Source: Actinomycetes bacterium
GTDB lineage: Bacteria > Actinomycetota > Acidimicrobiia > Acidimicrobiales > Microtrichaceae
NCBI GenBank assembly: GCA_023389745.1
Contig: JAEWED010000035.1
Coordinates: forward strand, 1-27,118
Length of the DNA: 27,118 bases
Direction: 5' to 3'
Shown here: positions 21,111-27,118 of the stretch, in pieces
Numbering within the stretch: position 1 is the stretch's first letter
How the letters are laid out: each line of letters begins with the position of its first letter
Position numbers and translations under genes: made by a program
Notes under the pieces: generated by a model
Seen by the model: the letters and a program-made list of their open reading frames with translations, nothing else
What the model was told of the DNA's origin: nothing
The model's database searches: none

Positions 21111-22271
21111 TCAGACCGCAGCGGCCTCGTCGAGCTCGCCGCGGTCCTTCGCGACCTCGTCGAGCAGCTCGTACTCCTCGCCGGTGTCGACCCAGTCCTC
21201 GAACTGGGTGACGCCCAGGGTGTCGAAGCGCTTGCGCAGCCAGCCGTCGTTCGCGTCGAGCAGGCCGAGCTTCTTGCAGTTCGGCACGATCTTCGAGAAC
21301 AGCAGCTGCTGGAACGGATCCTGGTTCTTGAGCTCGGGGTCGTCCTGCTTGAACAGCGTGATGGCCTCCTTGACCGGCACGCCCATGCGCTCCCAGACCT
21401 CCTGCTGCAGGAAGCGGTCGCGCATGCGGACCGCCGCTTCGAAGGCGAACTCCTGGCGGTCCATCATCTCGGCGTCGGTGAGCCCCTCGTAGTACTCCTT
21501 GAGCGAGAGCACGCCGAACGCGACGTGGCGGGCCTCGTCGCTCATGACGTAGCGCAGCAGCTGCTCGAGCAGCGGGTCCGGGGTGACCTGGTGGGCGAGG
21601 CCGAAGGCGGCGAGGGCCAGGCCCTCGACCATGATCTGCATGCCCAGGTAGGTCATGTCCCAGCGGCTGTCGTTGATGATGTCGTCGAGCAGCAGCCGCA
21701 GGTGGTGGTTGATCGGATAGTGGCCCGAGAGCTTCGTGTCGAGGTACTTGGCGAAGACCTCGACGTGGCGGGCCTCGTCCATCACCTGGGTCGACGCGTA
21801 GTACTTGGCGTCGATCCACGGGACCGTCTCGACGATCTTGGCGGTGCAGATCAGCGCGCCCTGCTCGCCGTGCATGAACTGGCTCAGGCTCCAGTTCTGC
21901 GACTCGATCGCGTGCTGCAGCCACTCACGGTCGGTCCACGACGCGAGCGACGTGCCCGACAGGTCGAAGCCGAGCTGGCCGATGAGCTCGGTGGTCATGC
22001 GCATGGGGGACTCCGCCGCGATGCGCTCCTGGTCGACGTCGATCGACCAGTCCAGGTCGGTCTCGCCGTTCCACTGCGAGTGCTTCGCCTTCTCGTAGAG
22101 CTTGCTCAGCGCGGGCCGCGAGCCCTTCTCGTAGTCCCACGTGAAGATCGCATCCGCGTGGTCGGCGACCACGTGCAACGCCTCGTCGACCTCGGAGTTC
22201 GTCACCGCGAGGATGGCGTCCAGGTCGTTGACGTCCTCACGGTCGAGGATCTCTGCGTCGGTCCGGCTCAT
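21111..22271 (-). CDS. Ferritin-like diiron protein, putative oxygenase
   Basis: A 386-residue helical protein. All six ligands of a ferritin-like diiron site are visible with normal spacing: Glu136 (HGEQGAL), Glu166 and His169 (MDEARHVEVF), Glu216 (IMVEGLAL), and Glu246 and His249 (MSDEARHVAFG). This pattern fits the R2-like/AurF-like ferritin superfamily, whose members activate O2 for oxidation reactions. The N-terminus holds WDYEKGSRPALSKLYEKAKHSQWN, a block I recall from actinobacterial homologues of unknown function. There is no signal peptide. The ATG at 22271 is preceded by GGGGGA 5 nt upstream. A perfect TGACCA-C-TGGTCA palindrome lies in its promoter region. Substrate is unknown; the convergent TetR gene may be its regulator. 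Confidence 0.85.
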   Translation of the reverse strand: MSRTDAEILDREDVNDLDAILAVTNSEVDEALHVVADHADAIFTWDYEKGSRPALSKLYEKAKHSQWNGETDLDWSIDVDQERIAAESPMRMTTELIGQLGFDLSGTSLASWTDREWLQHAIESQNWSLSQFMHGEQGALICTAKIVETVPWIDAKYYASTQVMDEARHVEVFAKYLDTKLSGHYPINHHLRLLLDDIINDSRWDMTYLGMQIMVEGLALAAFGLAHQVTPDPLLEQLLRYVMSDEARHVAFGVLSLKEYYEGLTDAEMMDRQEFAFEAAVRMRDRFLQQEVWERMGVPVKEAITLFKQDDPELKNQDPFQQLLFSKIVPNCKKLGLLDANDGWLRKRFDTLGVTQFEDWVDTGEEYELLDEVAKDRGELDEAAAV

Positions 22272-22298
22272 GATGTCCCCCTGTTGACCATCCGGCTG

Positions 22299-22317
22299 AT
22301 ATGACCACTGGTCACAT
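22299..22317. promoter_or_regulatory. Palindromic operator upstream of the diiron gene
   Basis: TGACCA (22302-22307) and TGGTCA (22309-22314) are perfect arms around one C. The symmetry extends to 9-bp arms with a single mismatch (22299-22317). It begins 28 nt upstream of the diiron ATG, and an extra TTGACCA half-site lies at 22284-22290. The form is typical of TetR-family operators. Confidence 0.6.
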
Positions 22318-22419
22318 CACTGTACCGCGTCACGGCGGACAGCGTCGGTCGTGCGCACGGGAACCTTCACCCATGTCCGCACCGTTGACCCCGGCAGCGC
22401 GGAGGTTCATGTTGGAACC

Positions 22420-23289
22420 ATGCGGAGAGGCCCAACGAGACGAGGGTGGGCGCTCGGGGTTCCCGGAGTGGCCCTCGCCACCGCCGGTGGCGTGTGGGTG
22501 CAGGCGCAGCGCGTCGCGAACGCTCCGCTGCCCCACTTCGAGGATCTCGACCCGTCGGGACGCTATGGCGACGCACCGGGCCCAGAGCTCCGACTGGTCG
22601 CACTCGGCGACAGCTCGATGACCGGTCCGGGGCTCACCGACGCCGCCGACACGTGGATCGCCCGGGTCGCGGGTTCGCTGTCCTCGCCGGTCGAGCTCAC
22701 CTCGCTCGCCCGCGGGGGCTCGCGCGTGCGCGACGTGATCGCCGACCAGCTCGAGCGGGCGATCGAGCTCCGCCCGGACCTGTACGTCGTGTCGATCGGC
22801 GCGAACGACGCGATGCACGGCACGCCGAGCCCCGTCGTGCGGCGCCAGCTCGGCTCGATGCTGACCGCACTCGAGCAGGTGGCGCCGGTCGTCGCACTCG
22901 GCATCGGGGACCTGTCGGTCATCCCCCGGCTGCCCCGTTCGCTGCGCACGCTGGTCTCGATGCGCAGCGCAGCGATCGACCGTGCCCACCGCTCGGCGAC
23001 CAGGGGCCGGCCGGCTGTCCTCCGGGTGCCGGTGTCCGAGCTGTCGGACCCGCACTTCCGCACCGCCGGCCCGGCGCTGTTCAGCCCGGACCTGTTCCAT
23101 CCCAACGCCGAGGGGCACCGGCTCTGGGCGACGCTGTTCACGCCGTTCGTCGCGGCCGCGCTCGCGGTGCAGATCGGCCAGCGAGAGCACGCCAGCGAGG
23201 TCGCGAGAGAGGACGTCAGAGAGGACGTGGCCGACGACGTCGTCGACATCCGCGCGAACTCGGGCGAGGCGGTGCGCTGCGGTGCTTGA
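22420..23289 (+). CDS. SGNH/GDSL-type hydrolase, membrane-anchored or exported
   Basis: A 289-residue esterase-like protein. Residues 1-32 contain a basic start (MRRGPTRRG) and the hydrophobic stretch WALGVPGVALATAGGVWV, a probable signal anchor. The SGNH blocks are present: GDSSMTG with Ser65, the Gly of LARGGSRVRD, Asn129 in SIGANDAMHG, and Asp224-x-x-His227 in SPDLFHPNAEGH. It therefore is likely to hydrolyse acyl esters outside the membrane. The C-terminus is an acidic tail containing a 12-bp tandem repeat (REDV-REDV). The ATG at 22420 is favoured by the signal sequence; no well-placed ribosome binding site is visible and an in-frame GTG at 22351 is an alternative. The F420 oxidoreductase gene begins 9 nt after its stop. 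Confidence 0.85.
   Translation: MRRGPTRRGWALGVPGVALATAGGVWVQAQRVANAPLPHFEDLDPSGRYGDAPGPELRLVALGDSSMTGPGLTDAADTWIARVAGSLSSPVELTSLARGGSRVRDVIADQLERAIELRPDLYVVSIGANDAMHGTPSPVVRRQLGSMLTALEQVAPVVALGIGDLSVIPRLPRSLRTLVSMRSAAIDRAHRSATRGRPAVLRVPVSELSDPHFRTAGPALFSPDLFHPNAEGHRLWATLFTPFVAAALAVQIGQREHASEVAREDVREDVADDVVDIRANSGEAVRCGA
23206..23229 (+). repeat. 12-bp tandem repeat near the 3' end of the SGNH hydrolase gene
   Basis: AGAGAGGACGT begins units at 23206 and 23218 (12-bp period), encoding repeated R-E-D-V. Confidence 0.85.
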
Positions 23290-23298
23290 CTGCAGTGC

Positions 23299-24276
23299 AT
23301 GACGCGCCTCGGGTTGCAGATCCCCAACTTCAACTACCCCGGTGGTTCACCGGCGGACATCTTCCCGATCGTCAGCGGCGCCGCGCAGGCAGCCGAACGC
23401 TCGGGCTTCGACACCGTGCTGGTGATGGACCACTTCTACCAGCTGCCCATGTTGGGTGAGCCCGACGACTTCATGCTCGAGGCCTACACGCTGCTCGGCG
23501 GCATCGCCGCGGTGACCTCGTCGGTGCGGCTCGGCGCGCTCGTGACCGGCAACACGTACCGGAACCCGGCGATCCTGGCGAAGACCGTCACCACCCTCGA
23601 CATCGTGTCGGGCGGCAGGGCGCAGCTCGGGATCGGGTCGGGTTGGTTCGAGCTCGAGCACGAGTCGTTCGGGATCGAGTTCGGCACGTTCACCGATCGC
23701 TTCGAGAAACTCGACGAGGCGCTGCAGATCATCCTGCCGATGCTGCGCGACGAGCGGCCGACCCTGCACGGCGAGCACTACGACGTCACCGACGCGATCA
23801 ACCAGCCGGCGCCGATCTCGCGCATCCCGGTGATGATCGGCGGCAACGGCGAACGCAAGACGCTGCGCATGGTCGCCCAGTACGCCGATCAGTCCAACCT
23901 GACGTGCGACCGCTCCGAGGTGCCGCGCAAGCTCGACGCGCTCGCCGCCCACTGCGAACGCCTCGGCCGGGACCGCTCCGAGATCACCGTGTCGACGAAC
24001 CGCGTCGCGTGCATCGCACCGACCACCGCCGAGGCAGAGGCCGACCGCGACGCCTACCTGGCGACACGGGGCATGATCTGGGCCGACCTGCCCGACGAGG
24101 TCCGCGAGATGCTGTCGTCGATGGTCGTCACCGGCGATCCCGACACCGTCGCCGAGACGTTCAGCGGCTGGCGCGACCTGGGGCTCGACGGCTTCACCGT
24201 CTCGCTGCCGGCGAACGGCCACCTGCCCGAGCGGGTCGAGCTGCTCGGACAGACGCTCGCACCGCTCGTGCGCTGA
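23299..24276 (+). CDS. F420-dependent LLM-class oxidoreductase, Rv1855c/TIGR03560-like
   Basis: A 325-residue luciferase-like TIM-barrel flavin/F420 enzyme. It starts LGLQIPNFNYPGG and has FDTVLVMDHFYQLPMLG, SVRLGALVTGNTYRNPAILAK, TLDIVSGGRAQLGIGSGWFE and IPVMIGGNGERKTLRMVAQYAD. The GGNGE and GIGSGW loops are typical of coenzyme F420 users, and the overall pattern matches the Rv1855c-type subfamily. It transfers hydride between reduced F420 and an unidentified substrate in the cytoplasm. The ATG at 23299 lies 9 nt after the SGNH stop, suggesting an operon. A 15-bp minisatellite begins at its stop codon. Confidence 0.9.
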   Translation: MTRLGLQIPNFNYPGGSPADIFPIVSGAAQAAERSGFDTVLVMDHFYQLPMLGEPDDFMLEAYTLLGGIAAVTSSVRLGALVTGNTYRNPAILAKTVTTLDIVSGGRAQLGIGSGWFELEHESFGIEFGTFTDRFEKLDEALQIILPMLRDERPTLHGEHYDVTDAINQPAPISRIPVMIGGNGERKTLRMVAQYADQSNLTCDRSEVPRKLDALAAHCERLGRDRSEITVSTNRVACIAPTTAEAEADRDAYLATRGMIWADLPDEVREMLSSMVVTGDPDTVAETFSGWRDLGLDGFTVSLPANGHLPERVELLGQTLAPLVR

Positions 24277-24380
24277 TCAGGCCGACTCCCGTCAGGCCGA
24301 TTCCCGTCAGGCCGATTCCCGTCAGACCGATTCTCGTCAGGCCGATTCTCGTCAGGCCGATTCCCGTCAGGCCGAATCCC
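24276..24380. repeat. 15-bp tandem repeat array, seven units
   Basis: Seven units of GTCAGGCCGATTCCC run from 24276 to 24380. Units 2, 3 and 6 are identical; the others differ by one to three bases (units 4 and 5 end TTCTC). A partial eighth unit (GTCAG) runs into the stop codon of the convergent PGPGW gene at 24382-24384. The array fills the whole 105-bp gap between the convergent genes. There are no spacers, so it is a minisatellite and not a CRISPR. Confidence 0.95.
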
Positions 24381-24381
24381 G

Positions 24382-24843
24382 TCAGGTCAGCAGCTTGTCG
24401 GGGTCGCCCCAGAGCTCGGCGACGAACCCGCGGATCGCCTCGCCGAAGAGGATCGTGCCGCCGGTGAACACGATGAGCATCGCGGCCATCACCAGCCAGC
24501 TGCTCAGCGGGATGCGGCCCTCTTCGGGGATGCCGGGGATCTTCGAGCGGATCAGCCGGATCGTGCGCTCCGCCCAGGCGAAGGGCAGCAGGCTGAGCCC
24601 GAAGATGATGATGAGCCACCCCGGGCCGGGCAGCGGCAGCGCGGCGATGCCGAGGCCCATGACCAGGAAGCCGCCGACGATCCGGAGCATGCGGATCGCG
24701 ACGCCCCGCCGAGCCTCTTCGACGGTCTCCTCGTGGCGGCCGGTCTCGATCTCGGCCTGGATCGCCGCCTCGCGCACGACGTCGACCCAGCGCTCGTGGT
24801 CCTGGCCCCCGCGGTCGATCGGGTCCCCCTCCGCTGCGTTCAT
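24382..24843 (-). CDS. Small membrane protein with PGPGW motif (TIGR02611-like)
   Basis: A 153-residue protein with an acidic cytoplasmic N-terminus (about 55 residues), then two or three membrane segments: IRMLRIVGGFLVMGLGIAAL, followed directly by the family motif PLPGPGWLIIIFGLSLLPFA, and a third segment LVMAAMLIVFTGGTILFG. The PGPGW signature defines a family of small actinobacterial membrane proteins of unknown function. The ATG at 24843 is chosen because the family starts near here and GATACT lies 7 nt upstream, near a leaderless -10; no ribosome binding site is visible. The stop codon falls in the edge of the 15-bp repeat array. It is divergent from the lipase gene. Confidence 0.85.
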   Translation of the reverse strand: MNAAEGDPIDRGGQDHERWVDVVREAAIQAEIETGRHEETVEEARRGVAIRMLRIVGGFLVMGLGIAALPLPGPGWLIIIFGLSLLPFAWAERTIRLIRSKIPGIPEEGRIPLSSWLVMAAMLIVFTGGTILFGEAIRGFVAELWGDPDKLLT

Positions 24844-24861
24844 GGGGACGAGTATCGCAGT

Positions 24862-24879
24862 CGATCCCGCTGCGGATCG
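24862..24879. promoter_or_regulatory. Small dyad in the PGPGW-lipase divergent spacer
   Basis: CGATCC (24862-24867) and GGATCG (24874-24879) are 6-bp inverted arms with a 6-nt spacer. It may be an operator; chance is possible at this length. Confidence 0.25.
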
Positions 24880-24957
24880 CCGCCGTTCCCCTGCTCCTGA
24901 CAGGCGCCTCAGACCATCGGGGCTCACGCGGCCGCACCCGATGCCGATGGAGTCCAC

Positions 24958-26772
24958 ATGTTCACCAGGTTCGGACTGCTCGCACTCGCCGTCGTCGCGC
25001 TGCTCGCTGCGGCGTGCACCAGCGACCAGGGCTTCGAGACGCTGCAGAGCTCCCTGCCCGAGGGCGGCCCGACGACCACGGTGCCGATCGACGGATCGAC
25101 CCCGCCGTGCGACGGCACCCCAGGAGTGGGCGGCGTCGTGCCGGAGGGCGCCGCGCCCGGTGACCTGATCGCGGCGAGCGACCTCGAGCCGACCCACGGC
25201 AGCACCGCCGGCTTCCCCACCGGCGCCAAGGTCTGGCGCATCCTCTACGTCTCGACCGGCGTCGACGAGACCGACCTGCAGCTGGTCTGCGGCGTGGCCG
25301 CAGCGCCCGCCGACGGCCCCGCCTCGGTCGACGGCGTCGGCCACCAGCTCGCCTGGGCGCACGGCACGATCGGCCTGCAGCAGGCGTGCCTGCCGTCGAA
25401 CAACCCGGCGACGACCTTCTGGGGCCCCATGGGCTCGGGCATCGGAGCGGTCGCCTGGGGCTCCGGCCTGCGCAAGCGCCAGGGCGAGGCGTCCGACGGC
25501 GCCCTGCAGACGGCGCTCGATCGTGGCTGGGTCGTCTCGGCGTCGGACTACCAGCCCAACGACACCTACATCATCGGTCGCGTGGCGGGTGCGAACGTCG
25601 TCGACGCCGCCCGCGCCACGACGCAGCTGATGGCCCAGCAGTTCGGCGAGGGAACCTCCCCGGACCGTGGGTCGGACCGCCCGCTGCCGACCAGCTACGA
25701 CACGATCACGTGGGGCCACTCCCAGGGCGGTCACGCCGCGCTCTGGGCCGGTCAGCTGCTCGAGACCTATCAGGCCGGCACCCCGAACCCGACCGCCGCG
25801 CCGCTGCGACTGCGCGCCGTCGCCGCCGAGGCGCCCGCGGCGAACCTGATCGCACAGCCCTCGCTGCAGCCCGGCGTCGAGTACGGCGACGGGCTCGCCG
25901 ACTGGGAGATGCACACCACGATCGAGGTGCTGCCGCTGCCGATCGCCGCGTTCGAGATGCAGATCGGCCCTGCGCTGTTCTCGTACATCTTCGGGTCGTG
26001 GTCCGAGTACTCCAAGCGTGGCGTGCCCGCGCAGGACGCCGCCTTCCCCGCCTACCCCGCGAGCGCCGCGGACCTGCACCTGCCGACGGTCGCCACCAAC
26101 CAGGGCGCGACGACGATCGCCCGGATCGCGCCGCTGTGCCTGGGCGGCGACGACGCGAAGGTCGTCCAGAAGCTCGTGTCGCCCTACCGCGACGCCGCCA
26201 CCAACCAGATGCTGACCGACCCGCTGTGGAACCTGCCCGAGGCCTACCGGACCGGGCAGTACTTCAAGGGCGGCACCGACCGGACATGTGCGACGACCGA
26301 GGATCCGCTGATGGCGGACTGGTGCGACTGGATCCGCTGGAACATCCCCGGCCCGACCGGCGAGAACCCGTTCCCCAAGGCCCCGATGAGCGATGGGGAG
26401 CACGTGCCGATGCTGATCGTGCAGGGTGCCGACGACAACGTCATCCACTGCATGACGCCGGACGGTGCGTCCGCGTCGAAGGTGCCCGGTGCCGCCGACT
26501 GCATGAGCGCCGCGTTGTACGAGTCGCTGCGCAGCGCCGAGTACTGCCCGCCCTCCGGCGACCGAGGTCGCCTGCAGCTGTCGATCTTCCGCCCCGACGG
26601 TGCGGCGAGCCCGGCCTCACACCTGTCGATCCCCGGCCAGATCGCCGCGCGCGGCTCGTCGCGCTCGGCCGAGGACCTGCGCTTCGACCGCTCCCCGCTC
26701 GACCGGTTCTTCACCGAGGCGTTCGAGGGTCGCGCCGGCACGGGCTGCACCGCGGCGATCGCCAACCCCTGA
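24958..26772 (+). CDS. Secreted lipoprotein, secretory-lipase-type alpha/beta hydrolase
   Basis: A 604-residue exported hydrolase. The N-terminal signal FGLLALAVVALLAAAC gives a lipobox-like AAAC with Cys20, followed by a Thr/Pro/Gly-rich linker. The alpha/beta-hydrolase core has the GHSQGG elbow with Ser255 after SYDTITW. An acid residue is likely in VQGADDNVIHC, and the catalytic His in ASHLSIPG. Preceding YILYVSTGVDETD-like and HGTIGLQQACLPS segments fit the secretory lipase (LIP) family. The protein is longer than a typical ~400-residue family member and has several paired cysteines, consistent with an extracytoplasmic location. GGAG lies 5-6 nt before the ATG at 24958. The substrate could be lipids or other esters. 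Confidence 0.85.
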   Translation: MFTRFGLLALAVVALLAAACTSDQGFETLQSSLPEGGPTTTVPIDGSTPPCDGTPGVGGVVPEGAAPGDLIAASDLEPTHGSTAGFPTGAKVWRILYVSTGVDETDLQLVCGVAAAPADGPASVDGVGHQLAWAHGTIGLQQACLPSNNPATTFWGPMGSGIGAVAWGSGLRKRQGEASDGALQTALDRGWVVSASDYQPNDTYIIGRVAGANVVDAARATTQLMAQQFGEGTSPDRGSDRPLPTSYDTITWGHSQGGHAALWAGQLLETYQAGTPNPTAAPLRLRAVAAEAPAANLIAQPSLQPGVEYGDGLADWEMHTTIEVLPLPIAAFEMQIGPALFSYIFGSWSEYSKRGVPAQDAAFPAYPASAADLHLPTVATNQGATTIARIAPLCLGGDDAKVVQKLVSPYRDAATNQMLTDPLWNLPEAYRTGQYFKGGTDRTCATTEDPLMADWCDWIRWNIPGPTGENPFPKAPMSDGEHVPMLIVQGADDNVIHCMTPDGASASKVPGAADCMSAALYESLRSAEYCPPSGDRGRLQLSIFRPDGAASPASHLSIPGQIAARGSSRSAEDLRFDRSPLDRFFTEAFEGRAGTGCTAAIANP

Positions 26773-26832
26773 CCTGAGGGGGATTCCAGAGGTTCCTGTT
26801 GCACGGTGGCGGTCGTGGTTGCTAAAACCCGA

Positions 26833-26869
26833 CTATTCAGATCAGCTTTATAGCTATCCTCCTGAATAG
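26833..26869 (+). promoter_or_regulatory. AT-rich regulatory region with inverted repeat upstream of the last lipoprotein gene
   Basis: CTATTCAG (26833-26840) and CTGAATAG (26862-26869) are perfect 8-bp arms 21 nt apart. Between them lie AGCT-TTAT-AGCT and the palindrome ATAGCTAT. The region 26820-26870 is markedly AT-rich against a GC-rich background, as expected of a strong or regulated promoter. No clear -35/-10 pair can be fixed. Confidence 0.5.
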
Positions 26870-26891
26870 CCCCTCCCGACCCCCCCTCCCC

Positions 26892-26897
26892 GAAGGA
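26892..26897 (+). promoter_or_regulatory. Ribosome binding site of the last lipoprotein gene
   Basis: GAAGGA lies 6 nt before the GTG at 26904 and decides that start. Confidence 0.6.
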
Positions 26898-26903
26898 CCC
26901 CTC

Positions 26904-27118
26904 GTGCCACCCACCCTCCTCCGACCTCGATCGGTCGGACTGCTCCTCGCTCTCGCCCTCATGGCCGTCACCGCCGGGGCGTGCTCGTCGGACGCGTCGA
27001 CGCGTGCCGGTGCCGCCGATGACGGCCCGACGACGACCGCCGCGCCGGTCACGACCGCGGCGACCATCCCCGACGGCGTCACGCTCCGGATCGGCGACCA
27101 GCTCGACTACCTCAAGAC
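26904..27118 (+). CDS. Lipoprotein, probable ABC transporter substrate-binding protein, N-terminal part
   Basis: The frame is open for 71 codons from the GTG at 26904 to the window edge, so the gene is partial. The product begins with a signal sequence, SVGLLLALALMAVTAGAC, with a lipobox (AGAC; Cys27) and then a Thr/Ala/Asp-rich linker. The first mature-domain strand is DGVTLRIGDQLDYLKT. This strand resembles the start of NitT/TauT-type (sulfonate, nitrate, taurine) binding proteins, but only about 15 residues are available, so the family is tentative. Export as a lipoprotein is well supported. The AT-rich inverted-repeat region upstream would suit nutrient-responsive control. Confidence 0.65.
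   Translation, partial: MPPTLLRPRSVGLLLALALMAVTAGACSSDASTRAGAADDGPTTTAAPVTTAATIPDGVTLRIGDQLDYLK

Noticed and set aside
24276..24380. CRISPR-like array
   Set aside because: The 15-bp units are directly adjacent with no spacers, and no cas genes are present. It is a tandem minisatellite.
23643..24467. Pentapeptide-repeat proteins read through the 15-bp array on either strand
   Set aside because: The frames are shadows of the F420 oxidoreductase and PGPGW genes. The repeated peptides (PVRPI, GIGLT) follow simply from the 15-bp DNA repeat.
24382..26448. A 688-codon minus-strand frame ending in the PGPGW protein
   Set aside because: Its upstream part is antisense to the lipase gene. The PGPGW family sequence starts at 24843 and the preceding translation has no domain.

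Overview
The window is dense, very GC-rich chromosomal DNA from an actinobacterium. Several families point there: a DUF222/HNH (13E12-type) gene, a GabD2-type semialdehyde dehydrogenase, an F420-dependent luciferase-like oxidoreductase, a PGPGW membrane protein, a TIGR03084-type DinB protein, DrrAB with TetR, and starts that look leaderless. The gene mix would suit Acidimicrobiia, but that placement is an impression and is not proven here. I see 24 protein genes (two cut by the window edges) and no rRNA, tRNA, CRISPR array, insertion sequence or prophage.

Layout. 1-298 (-): the N-terminus of a DUF222/HNH gene running off the left edge, preceded by a 376-bp repeat-bearing intergenic stretch. 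675-1853 (-): purT. 1987-5013 (+): a membrane acyltransferase, a translationally coupled alkaline-phosphatase-superfamily phosphodiesterase, and a small ferredoxin. 5072-11360 (-): a run of six genes in transcription order TetR, AraC, VOC, photolyase, patatin, aldehyde dehydrogenase. 11471-13353 (+): drrA-drrB exporter, divergent from the TetR gene across an operator-rich spacer. 13394-16642 (-): a TIGR03084-type DinB protein followed by a PAS-GGDEF-EAL protein. 16692-21107 (+): biotin-dependent acyl-CoA carboxylase beta and alpha subunits plus a TetR regulator. 21111-22271 (-): a ferritin-like diiron protein. 22420-24276 (+): SGNH hydrolase and F420 oxidoreductase. 24382-24843 (-): PGPGW membrane protein. 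24958-27118 (+): a secreted lipase-like lipoprotein and the start of another lipoprotein, probably a transporter binding protein.

How the genes may work together. The TetR-drrAB unit looks like a drug- or lipid-responsive efflux module. The AraC-VOC-photolyase-patatin-dehydrogenase run could be a light/oxidative damage group (DNA repair, lipid turnover, aldehyde removal), but this is inference. The carboxylase pair, its TetR and the divergent TIGR03084 protein suggest branched-chain or terpenoid acyl-CoA breakdown.

Most unusual points: the phosphodiesterase appears circularly permuted, with the C-terminal metal-site segment of the fold at its N-terminus, and its last residues were changed by a 17-bp tandem duplication. 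Short tandem repeats (12-21 bp units) recur at gene ends across the window, including a 15-bp x 7 array at 24276-24380. Several genes start 6-8 nt after a TANNNT hexamer without a ribosome binding site.
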